From: JANQRX01 sp963663975
Lineage (GTDB): Bacteria > Pseudomonadota > Alphaproteobacteria > Rhizobiales > Kaistiaceae
Reading direction: 5' to 3'
DNA: 64,000 bases
Assembly (NCBI GenBank): GCA_963663975.2
Contig: CAXXRA010000001.1
Span: forward strand, 62,001 to 126,000
Part shown: positions 54,082 through 64,000 of the stretch, piece by piece
How the letters are laid out: every line of letters starts with the position of its first letter
How positions within the stretch are numbered: the stretch's first letter is position 1
The notes under the pieces: generated by a model
What the model was told of the DNA's origin: nothing
The model's input: only the letters and a program-made list of their open reading frames with translations
Databases searched by the model: none
Position numbers and translations under genes: made by a program

Positions 54082-55539
54082 TCAGGACGCGATGTAGATT
54101 GGACTGGTCAGGGCACGACGTATCGGGTGGTTGAGCATATCGTCCCATTCGGAATGCCCCGGCCGTCGATCCCCGAGATAGGCAAACAAATCAGCGACGA
54201 TCCGCTGGCGGGAATCGTCCGCGACGATTTCGACCCGCACGAAAGCTGCCGGCGCCACCAACCGCTCGACGTGTTGCCAGTCATCCGACCGGACTTCGAG
54301 ATCTTTGGTACAGCCGGTAGCATCCCAGACGTGCAGCCGATCGCCCCCAGCTCCGCGGACGGCAACGAAGAGATCATGATCACCAGGCGGCAATGCGTCG
54401 CCCGGTCCCGCTTCGCCAATCGCCAGCGTGACAGCCGGGCCCGACGGACTTTCCGACACAAAGCTGCGCCCAGCCCGCATCGCCTCGATGATCCCATCTG
54501 CGGACAACTCTTCGAGCCAGAGCCAGGTGCACGGGCGTGCCAGGGTGAATGGATTGTTCGCCGGTTCGCCAGCGGGCTGATGGAAGTCCGACGACCCGAG
54601 TGCCGTGATCCGCCGCCCCTCGGCCAATCGCGCCTGATAGCGGGCAAGAGAGACGAAATTGCCCGCCAACCAATGACTTTGCCAGACTTCCATACAGTCG
54701 ATTTGGGGTACTGGATATTGCCAGGGGATCGTCGGTTTGTCGTGATTGATCGAAAACAACGCTCCCGAGTTTCGAATGCGTCGCACCATCGCCAGAACAT
54801 CCGCATCCGAGCTGACGCGGAAGTCGAAGACTTCGCGCGCCCCAAAAATGTTGGCGTGGCCGCGTTCGGTTGTGAACTCGTAAGCCTGCACGAACACCAG
54901 ATCCGGGCTGGACGCCTGATCGAAATATGCCGCCTGCTGCGTCGTCGTGTTGTGATCCGTAACGGCGAGGAAGTTCACCCCTTCGCGCCGGGCCGTTTCA
55001 TGCAACTGCTGCGGCGCGCCCTTGGCGTCCGAGTGGAAGGTATGGCAGTGCAGATCGCCGCAATACCAGCCGGGTGCCCGACGCGCCGGCGCCGGGCGGA
55101 ATGGCGCGTGGAAGAAACCTCTTTCCTCATCGGAGAATCCGATCTCGATCGCGACCTCGACGGGATCAGCGGGGAGGCGATAGAGCCCAAGCAGAACCCA
55201 CCATGTCCCACTCTGGATCTCACCGGGTTGGTAGCCGGGTGTCGCGGCATCGCACCCGATGAAAAACCAGTCGCGCGCGCCGCCGCTCCACCCTCGCAAT
55301 CCCTTTTCGGATGGAAAGTCCACAAGGCGCGGGTCTCCAACGCCAAGGTCAATGACGCAATCTTTGGATTTCTCATATGCGTACCGGACTTCAATGCGTG
55401 TCGTACCGGCCGGCACATCGAAGGGTACTTGAAAATAGGGACTGGCGGCTTTGTCGGACCGGTCCAGTTTCAGTTTCCTGACGATATTCGGGTCGCGCCG
55501 ACCTGGGCTTGCCCGCAAAATCGAACCGGGCTTTTTCAT
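54082..55539 (-). CDS. CehA/McbA-family metallohydrolase (PHP domain)
   Basis: A 485-residue protein. Residues about 1-160 form a beta-sandwich. The PHP metallo-phosphoesterase domain follows, with GWYCGDLHCHTFHSD, LAVTDHNTTTQ, EFTTERGHANIFG, INHDKP and LGSSDFHQP supplying the metal-binding His and Asp residues. It converges with permease 2, with 11 bases between the stops. Relatives include carbaryl hydrolase CehA, but most members have unknown substrates. Its place here suggests hydrolysis of the imported compound or a phosphoester. Confidence 0.85.
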   Translation of the reverse strand: MKKPGSILRASPGRRDPNIVRKLKLDRSDKAASPYFQVPFDVPAGTTRIEVRYAYEKSKDCVIDLGVGDPRLVDFPSEKGLRGWSGGARDWFFIGCDAATPGYQPGEIQSGTWWVLLGLYRLPADPVEVAIEIGFSDEERGFFHAPFRPAPARRAPGWYCGDLHCHTFHSDAKGAPQQLHETARREGVNFLAVTDHNTTTQQAAYFDQASSPDLVFVQAYEFTTERGHANIFGAREVFDFRVSSDADVLAMVRRIRNSGALFSINHDKPTIPWQYPVPQIDCMEVWQSHWLAGNFVSLARYQARLAEGRRITALGSSDFHQPAGEPANNPFTLARPCTWLWLEELSADGIIEAMRAGRSFVSESPSGPAVTLAIGEAGPGDALPPGDHDLFVAVRGAGGDRLHVWDATGCTKDLEVRSDDWQHVERLVAPAAFVRVEIVADDSRQRIVADLFAYLGDRRPGHSEWDDMLNHPIRRALTSPIYIAS

Positions 55540-55703
55540 CCCCTTGGTGCCCCCATCTTAGTGCGAACCGGCAACTGTTACCCAAGAATCAACGACGTTG
55601 CGATACGCGGCCGGGATGTTGAAGCCTGGACTCCGACCTGCATGATCCGACCTCGCTTGCGCACCGGCGCGAGGTGGTTCTGCACGAAGTGGGGGAGTGA
55701 GGT

Positions 55704-58691
<2,988 letters not shown>

Positions 58692-58859
58692 CGTCGTTTG
58701 TGTCCGAGGGGAGGCGGCGATGGGCCGCCGGGTAAATCTAGGCACTTCCTGTCGTGGCGCAAGCGATGGTGCGCGCTTCGTCCAATGATGTTTGGCTCAC
58801 CCGCGACTTTGCTGACACCAACGTCACGGGCATCCATCACTTTCTGTGTCGCACATCCG

Positions 58860-58874
58860 GAACAGAAAGTGAAC
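58860..58874. promoter_or_regulatory. LexA-type SOS box 1 (GAAC-N7-GAAC)
   Basis: GAAC AGAAAGT GAAC, the direct-repeat operator typical of alphaproteobacterial LexA, 169 bases upstream of the uvrA start. The left half overlaps one arm of an 11-bp hairpin (TCACTTTCTGT / ACAGAAAGTGA). Confidence 0.75.
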
Positions 58875-58910
58875 ACCAGCCCTTGGACCGGCCACAGCGG
58901 CCGACAAAGC

Positions 58911-58925
58911 GAACAAAGCTCGAAC
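58911..58925. promoter_or_regulatory. LexA-type SOS box 2 (GAAC-N7-GAAC)
   Basis: GAAC AAAGCTC GAAC, 51 bases from box 1, 220 bases from the uvrA start and about 140 bases from the ku start. It could serve either promoter. Confidence 0.72.
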
Positions 58926-59064
58926 GCACGCTAAATTTTGCCCCGATAATTTGAGCGTTAACCCCTCACGCTCTACTGTGCTTGTTTGGCGTGGGTGCTG
59001 TCCCTGTCCGGGGGCGGCGATCCCCCGCATGTTTGTGACGAGTAGCATTGTTGAGGAGGCGGGC

Positions 59065-59978
59065 ATGCCTGCGCGTGCGTACTGGCAGGGACAGATCCGA
59101 CTGGCCCTGGTGTCGATTCCGGTTCAGGTTTTCTCGGCCACCAAGAGTGCGGCCCGAGTGCGGTTCAACCAGATCCACAAACCGAAGCGGCAAACGGATC
59201 CGCTACGAAAAGGTGGTGCCCGGCATCGGCGCGGTCGACGCCGCCGATATCGTCAAGGGCTACGAGGTCGAGAAGGGCAAATACGTCCTCCTCGACGACG
59301 AGGAGATCGCCGACGTCAAGCTCGAGGCCAAACGGACCATCGATCTGGTCCAGTTCGTCGATGAAGGCGAGATCGATTCCTTCTACGTCGACAAGCCCTA
59401 TTACGTCGCCCCGGACGATCCCGGACGAAGACGAGGTCGCGGGCGAAGCCTATGTGGTTCTGCGCGATGCGCTGAGCAAGTCGGGCAAGGTCGGGCTCGG
59501 CCACATGGTGGCGCGCGGCCAGGCGAGCATTGTCGCACTGCGCGCGTCCGGCAAGGGCCTGGTCATCGAGACTCTGCGCTATGCCGACGAGCTGCAGAAG
59601 CCCGATGCCTTCTACGCCGAAGTACCGGACTCCGAGCCCGAAGAGGAGCTGCTGAACCTGGCCACCGAGCTGATCGAACGCAAGGTCAAGACGTTCGACG
59701 CCAAGGCCTTCAAGAACCAATACGACATTGCCCTGCGTGAGCTGATCGACGCCAAACTCGAGAACCGGCGCCCGCACGAAATCGACGAGCCGGAACTGGG
59801 CGGCAAGGTCATCGACCTGATGGAAGCGCTCAAACACAGCGTCAAGACCAAGCCGGGCCGTGCCAGGAGCGCGGCGGCCAAGGCTTCGGCGCCCAAGAGG
59901 ACCTCTGCCGGCAAGGCCCGGACCACCAAACCGGCAAGGGGCGGCAAGTCCGGCGGCAAGGGGCGCCGGGCCGCCTAG
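59065..59978 (+). pseudogene. ku: Ku DNA-end-binding protein, two frameshifts
   Basis: Homodimeric ring that binds double-strand ends in bacterial non-homologous end joining. ATG 59065 has GAGGAGG seven bases upstream and starts MPARAYWQGQIRLALVSIPV. The frame is lost near 59183 (one extra A) before RIRYEKVVPGIGAVDAADIV, and again near 59420 (one extra C in CCC) before DEVAGEAYVVLRDALSKSGK. The final frame runs to the stop at 59978 with a Lys/Ala-rich DNA-binding tail. If the indels are real, Ku is dead; if they are consensus errors, it is a normal Ku of about 300 residues. Confidence 0.88.
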
Positions 59979-59996
59979 CCGACCGCTGGGTAGGGC

Positions 59997-60047
59997 GGTC
60001 CCGCATCTGCGGAGCAGCACTTCGCGCCGCACCGAGTGCGGGACGAC
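59997..60047 (+). repeat. left 51-bp inverted repeat of the GIY-YIG cassette
   Basis: Begins GGTCCCGCATCTGCGGAGC. It matches the reverse complement of 60362-60412 at 50 of 51 positions. Each arm is itself a hairpin (GTCCCGCA ... TGCGGGAC). Confidence 0.95.
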
Positions 60048-60051
60048 ATCG

Positions 60052-60339
60052 TTACGCGTTGAACCTGTCGTAGAGGTCTTCCCAGTCGGGATTCGTGCGC
60101 TCGATCAGATCAATCTTCCACGCCCGACGCCATTTCTTGAGCTCCCTAGCAATGGCCGCCCGCACATCGGGATAGGGCTCGGCCAGCATCAGCCGAAAGA
60201 TGCGATAGCGCGCGGCATGGACGCTGCCCTGGCCCGAGCGGTGCTGCTCGACGCGCCGTGCAAGGTCGTTTGTGACCCCAAGGTAAAGTGCGCCGCGCGT
60301 TCGACTGGCGAGGATGTAAATCCAATACGTTCGTTCCAT
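60052..60339 (-). CDS. GIY-YIG nuclease-domain protein inside an inverted-repeat cassette
   Basis: A 95-residue single-domain GIY-YIG protein (UPF0213/YhbQ-like). The catalytic start is YWIYILASRTRGALYLGVTN, with LYLGVTND in place of the second YIG motif, followed by the helix ARRVEQHRSGQGSVHAARY and the glutamate region ARELKKWRRAWKIDLIE. ATG 60339. The gene lies between two nearly perfect 51-bp inverted repeats, with its stop four bases inside the left one. Related small GIY-YIG genes are widespread and of unclear function. The arrangement here suggests a mobile cassette in which the nuclease acts on the palindromic ends. Confidence 0.88.
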   Translation of the reverse strand: MERTYWIYILASRTRGALYLGVTNDLARRVEQHRSGQGSVHAARYRIFRLMLAEPYPDVRAAIARELKKWRRAWKIDLIERTNPDWEDLYDRFNA

Positions 60340-60361
60340 GGGGGCATCTTGGTGTCAGGGC

Positions 60362-60412
60362 GTCGTCCCGCACGCGGTGCGGCGCGAAGTGCTGCTCCGC
60401 AGATGCGGGACC
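60362..60412 (-). repeat. right 51-bp inverted repeat of the GIY-YIG cassette
   Basis: Reverse complement of 59997-60047 with a single mismatch (A/C near the inner end). It ends 63 bases before the ligD start. Confidence 0.95.
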
Positions 60413-60475
60413 CTAGCACCTCCGCCGGCGGCAGCGCGCCTCGTCATCGGCCTTGCCTGCCGCTAGTCTCGTGCC

Positions 60476-63048
60476 ATGGCCCACCGCAAGCTCAGGAGCT
60501 ATCGCGCCAAACGGGATTTCAGCCGCACTGCCGAACCCGCCGGCGGCGAACGCGGCGCCGGCGACGGCCACCGCGGCCGCCGCTATCTGATCCAGAAGCA
60601 CGACGCCACCCGCCTTCACTTCGATTTTCGTCTGGAACGGGACGGTGTCCTGTTGAGCTGGGCGGTTCCCAACGGGCCGAGCCTCGACCCCAAGGAAAAA
60701 CGCCTCGCCGTCCATGTCGAGGACCATCCGCTCGACTACGGCGATTTCGAGGGCACCATCCCCAAGGGCGAGTATGGCGGCGGCACGGTGATGCTGTGGG
60801 ACGAGGGCAGTTGGGAGCCGGTCGGCGACGCCGAGGCCGGCTACGCCAAGGGCGATTTCAAATTCGTTCTGCATGGCCGGCGGCTGCGCGGCACCTGGGT
60901 CCTGGTGCGCATGAAGCCCAAGCGCGGCGAGCGCTCGCGCCATGAAAACTGGCTGCTGATCAAGGAGCGCGACGCCCACGCCATCGCCGAAACCCGCCCC
61001 CTCACCGAGCGGGCGCTGACCAGTTCACGCTCGGCGCGGACCATGGAGGAGATCGCCGCCGGCAATGTCGAATGGGTCGAGGCCGGCTATCGTTTTAAGG
61101 AGCAGCCAACCGCTCGGTCGAAGGCCACGACCAGGCGGACGCGAAAACCGGCGCCGCCGAAATTCGTCCCGCCGCAACTGGCGACCTCGACCGAGGCGCC
61201 GCCGGCCGGCGATGCCTGGTTGCACGAGATCAAGTTCGACGGCTACCGTATCCAGGCGGCGATCGGCGGTGGCCGGGTGCGGCTGCTGACCCGGACCGGT
61301 CTGGACTGGACCGAGCAGTTCGAGGCGATCCGCCAGCCGCTGGCGGACCTGCCGTGCTCGTCCGCGCTGGTCGACGGTGAGGCCGTTGTTATCGGCCAGG
61401 ATGGCCGCACCGACTTTCCGGCATTGCGCGAGGCGCTTTCCGCCGGCGGCGCCGGAATCACTTATCGGGCGTTCGATCTGTTGTCGATCGACGGCAAGGA
61501 TCTGCGCCGTGAACCTCTGGTCAAACGCAAGAAGGCGCTGGCGACCCTGTTCGCCGACCAGCCCGCCGCCGGCCCGCTGTTCTACTCCGATCATTTCGTC
61601 GGTCACGGCGCCGACATGCTGGCCCAGGCGTGCGAGATGAAACTCGAAGGGGTGGTGTCGAAACGCGCCGACGCCAAGTACCGCTCGGGCCGCACCAAGA
61701 CCTGGTACAAGACCAAGTGCGGCCTCGGCCAGGATTTTTTCATCGTCGGTTGGCGCCCGTCATCGGTCAAGGCGCGCCCGTTCTCCTCGCTCCTGCTGGC
61801 GACGAAAGGGGCCAACGGGCTCGCCTATCGCGGCCGCGTCGGCAGCGGTTTCGGCGACCGCGAACTGGAAACCGTCTGGGCGGCGCTGAACAAGCGCGTG
61901 ACCAAGAAGGCGCCGCTTGAGGTCCCACCGGAGATCACGCGCTCGGCCCGTTTCGTGCGCCCGGAGCTGGTGGCGGAAGTGGAGTTTGCCGGCTGGACCG
62001 GCGAGGGCTATGTCCGCCATGGCGTGTTCAAGGGGCTGCGCGCCGGCCCGAAGCCGACCGACATCAACGCCGATACGCCGGCGGCTCCGAACAGGAAGCC
62101 TCGCGCAAAAAAACCGCCAGCGCCGAGCCTGGTGACCATCGACACCGATCGCGACGCCGGCACGGTAAGTGTCGCCGGCGTTCGCATCACCCACCCGGAT
62201 CGGGTGGTCTTTCCCAGCCAGGCGATCACCAAACGCCCGGCTGGTCGACTATTACCTGGCGCTCGCCGACCACATCCTGCCGCACGTGGCGGATCGGCCG
62301 CTCAGCCTGGTGCGTTGTCCGTCCGGCGCCGATGGCGACTGTTTTTTCCAGAAGCACGCTTCGCCGGGTTTTCCCACCGCTTTCAAGCCGATCCGGATCA
62401 AGGAAAAACGCAGTACCCAGGCCTATCTCTACATCGAGGATGAGCGCGGCCTGGTCGCCTCCGTTCAGATGGGCGTGCTCGAACTGCACATCTGGGGCTC
62501 GCACATCGACACCCTCGAACAGCCGGATCGGCTAGTGTTCGATTTCGATCCCGACGAGGCGGTCGACTTCAAGACGGTGAGGGAAGCGGCGCGCGACATG
62601 CGGGGCGCGGCTGAAGGCCCTGGGGCTGGACGCGTTCGTCATGGCGACCGGCGGCAAGGGCTTGCACGTGGTGGTGCCGCTGACGCCCCATCATGAATGG
62701 CAGGACGTCAAGGCCTTCGCCGAGGCGATGGCGCGGGTGATGGCGGCCGAGAACCCGGACCGCTATCTCGCCGAGATGTCGAAGACCCGGCGCAAGGGGC
62801 GCATCTTCGTCGACTATCTCCGCAACGGCCGCGGCGCCACGGCGATCGCGCCGTTCTCGACCCGGGCGCGCAAAGGCGCGCCGGTCGCCTGGCCGGTGGC
62901 CTGGTCGGCCCTGTCGCGGCTCGGGTCCGCCGACAGGTTCACCGTCGAAGCGGTCGCCGACAATCTCAAGAAGCTCAACAAGGACCCGTGGGCGGGATAT
63001 TTCGACGTCGATCAGGTCCTGCCCCTGGACGCGTTGCGTGGCAGGTAA
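60476..63048 (+). pseudogene. ligD: NHEJ DNA ligase LigD, two frameshifts
   Basis: Multifunctional end-joining enzyme with domain order phosphoesterase, ligase, polymerase. PE domain: RRYLIQKHDATRLHFDFRLE and GEYGGGTVMLWDEGSW (residues about 35-160). Ligase: the adenylated lysine in HEIKFDGYRIQ (K253) and the OB-fold to about 525. Polymerase: RLVDYYLALADHILPHVADR, SGADGDCFFQKHAS and TGGKGLHVVVPLTPHHEW. The frame breaks near 62240 (extra C in CCC) and near 62600 (extra G in GGGG). Corrected, the protein would be about 857 residues, normal for the family. It is read in the same direction as ku, separated by the GIY-YIG cassette. Confidence 0.9.
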
Positions 63049-63088
63049 CGTAAGGCCGTAAGGCCTTGTTTCCCGGCGCAATATATGA

Positions 63089-63103
63089 GAACATAACGGG
63101 AAC
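63089..63103. promoter_or_regulatory. LexA-type SOS box upstream of ssb (GAAC-N7-GAAC)
   Basis: GAAC ATAACGG GAAC, 95 bases upstream of the ssb start. It has the same class and orientation of repeat as the two boxes beside uvrA. Confidence 0.75.
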
Positions 63104-63197
63104 AACAATCGTCTGTGGAATAATGGCCTGGGCACGGGACGGCCCGGCCCGCGGACGATAGGGTGTCCCCCAAACAGGCAAGAGAGAAGGCAAAGTC

Positions 63198-63689
63198 ATG
63201 GCGGGTAGCGTCAACAAGGTCATTCTGGTCGGAAATCTCGGTCGCGACCCCGAGGTCCGGCGGCTGAATTCCGGTGCCGCGGTCGTCAATCTGCGCATGG
63301 CCACATCGGAATCGTGGCGTGACAAGACCACCGGTGAACGCCAGGAACGAACCGAGTGGCACAGCGTAGTGATCTACAACGAAAACCTCGGCAAGATCGC
63401 CGAGCAATATTTGCGCAAGGGGTCCAAGGTCTACATCGAAGGCCAATTGCAGACCCGCAAATGGCAGGACCAGTCGGGTCAGGACCGCTACAGCACCGAG
63501 GTCGTGCTGCAGCGCTTCCGCGGCGAGATGACCCTGCTCGACCGTGCCGGCGACAGCGCCGGCGACCGATCATCGGCTGAGGGCGAGTCGAGCTTCGGCC
63601 GCTCCAGCCCGCTGCAGCCGGCCGACGACAAGGGCAATTCCATGGGCCAGTCGCTCGGCGAGGAGATCGACGACGAAATCCCGTTCTAG
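63198..63689 (+). CDS. ssb: single-stranded DNA-binding protein
   Basis: Essential ssDNA-binding protein for replication and repair. OB-fold at residues 1-110 (SVNKVILVGNLGRDPEVRRL, RTEWHSVVIYNENLGKIAEQ, RKGSKVYIEGQLQTRKWQD), a Ser/Gly/Asp linker and the conserved acidic protein-interaction tip DDEIPF. The 163-residue length is normal. ATG 63198 follows an AGAGAGAAGG ribosome site. Confidence 0.97.
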   Translation: MAGSVNKVILVGNLGRDPEVRRLNSGAAVVNLRMATSESWRDKTTGERQERTEWHSVVIYNENLGKIAEQYLRKGSKVYIEGQLQTRKWQDQSGQDRYSTEVVLQRFRGEMTLLDRAGDSAGDRSSAEGESSFGRSSPLQPADDKGNSMGQSLGEEIDDEIPF

Positions 63690-63702
63690 CCGCCACGGCT
63701 CC

Positions 63703-63999
63703 TCATTGGTGAGCGGTGTCCTCGACGGCCATCGACTCGCGGTGTCCGGCGGCTGACTGCACCTCGATGAACAGCCGGCGGATGATCGGGAACTGCTCGC
63801 GGATCGCCCCATCCAGCGTCTGAATCGCCGCTTCGACCGTGCCCGCCGTCAAACTGTCCTCGAAATCCACCGAGATCGCCAGCAGGACGTCCTCCGGCCC
63901 ACGGTGCAGCGTCCGGATTTCGTTGAGCGCCGTGATTGTCGGCGTGGCGGCCACGATCCGTTTGATCGCCTCCTCGACCTCGGGCGAGGCCCCCTCGCC
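63703..63999 (-). CDS. cation diffusion facilitator, C-terminal domain, cut by the window edge
   Basis: The frame is open to the window end and encodes about 98 residues: SPEVEEAIKRIVAATPTITA, RTLHRGPEDVLLAISVDFED and REQFPIIRRLFIEVQSAAGH. This ferredoxin-like cytoplasmic domain is typical of CDF metal exporters. The membrane part would lie beyond base 64000. Convergent with ssb, with 13 bases between the stops. Confidence 0.78.
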   Translation of the reverse strand, partial: GEGASPEVEEAIKRIVAATPTITALNEIRTLHRGPEDVLLAISVDFEDSLTAGTVEAAIQTLDGAIREQFPIIRRLFIEVQSAAGHRESMAVEDTAHQ

Positions 64000-64000
64000 G

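Larger units (their letters stand above)
58692..59064. other. uvrA-ku divergent intergenic region
   Basis: 373 bases with no gene. It holds two LexA-type boxes (58860-58874 and 58911-58925), an 11-bp inverted repeat (58837-58847 with 58862-58872), a run AATTTTGCCCCGATAATTT at about 58934, and a GAGGAGG ribosome site before ku. Confidence 0.7.

Noticed and set aside
59997..60412. The 51-bp arms read as two transcription terminators
   Set aside because: The hairpins lack T-runs, and the two arms match each other as inverted copies at 50 of 51 positions, which terminators need not do.

Overview
The window is GC-rich alphaproteobacterial chromosome, most likely Hyphomicrobiales (Rhizobiales). 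The reasons are a periplasmic ExoR homologue, a class I PHA synthase, direct-repeat LexA boxes (GAAC-N7-GAAC), and a long block in an order familiar from that group: erpA / dgt-argS-SPOR-nagZ-scpA-scpB-tatABC-serS-surE-pcm-nlpD-like / DUF815 ATPase / yajC-secD-secF-Mth938-squalene/phytoene synthase-trmFO. No rRNA, tRNA or CRISPR array was seen. The genus is not identifiable from the sequence alone.

Layout. 1-2.7 kb: the 3' part of metY, then a small accessory patch (secreted protein, inverted metY remnant, ABM monooxygenase). 2.7-17 kb: lytic transglycosylase, phaC, lipoprotein, an IS5-family element abutting parE, redoxin, GST, ilvD-exoR, xthA, amn, VOC protein and erpA. 17-32.7 kb: the core housekeeping block, in which only dgt is frameshifted. 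32.7-39.3 kb: yajC-secDF and the squalene/phytoene synthase gene, peppered with four copies of a short inverted-repeat element (MITE), a second IS5 copy and an IS481 element. Nearly all of these insertions sit in CTAG. 39.3-42.4 kb: a graveyard island (frameshifted DUF427, back-to-back LysE and RfaH fragments, a ferredoxin carrying a Tat signal, a membrane protein, an HNH remnant). 42.5-50.6 kb: damaged trmFO, DUF1127, YjbQ, a DUF488 gene pair killed by amber codons and an IS, duplicated scraps of uvrA and of the DUF488 partner, a GH38-like protein and a LacI fragment. 50.8-55.6 kb: a sugar ABC importer operon lacking an ATPase gene, plus a PHP-type metallohydrolase. 55.7-64 kb: a DNA-repair cluster, uvrA (minus) facing ku-ligD-ssb, with a GIY-YIG gene between 51-bp inverted repeats wedged between ku and ligD.

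How genes work together. TatABC exports folded cofactor proteins, and the odd ferredoxin at 40.6 kb is a candidate client. YajC-SecDF drives Sec export. ScpA/ScpB are SMC partners in chromosome segregation and ParE decatenates chromosomes. UvrA, SSB and the Ku-LigD end-joining pair share a neighbourhood with three LexA-type boxes, so this cluster is probably SOS-controlled.

Caveat. Several genes (dgt, ku, ligD, DUF427, the ABC binding protein) are broken by single-base indels, often in short homopolymers. Some of these may be consensus errors. Others (IS, MITE and duplication damage) are plainly biological. The most unusual items are the GIY-YIG inverted-repeat cassette, the SOS-flanked NHEJ module, the Tat-fused ferredoxin, the CTAG-targeting element nest that cuts the Mth938 gene and supplies stop codons and a ribosome-binding site, and the reconstructable DUF488 two-gene cassette.
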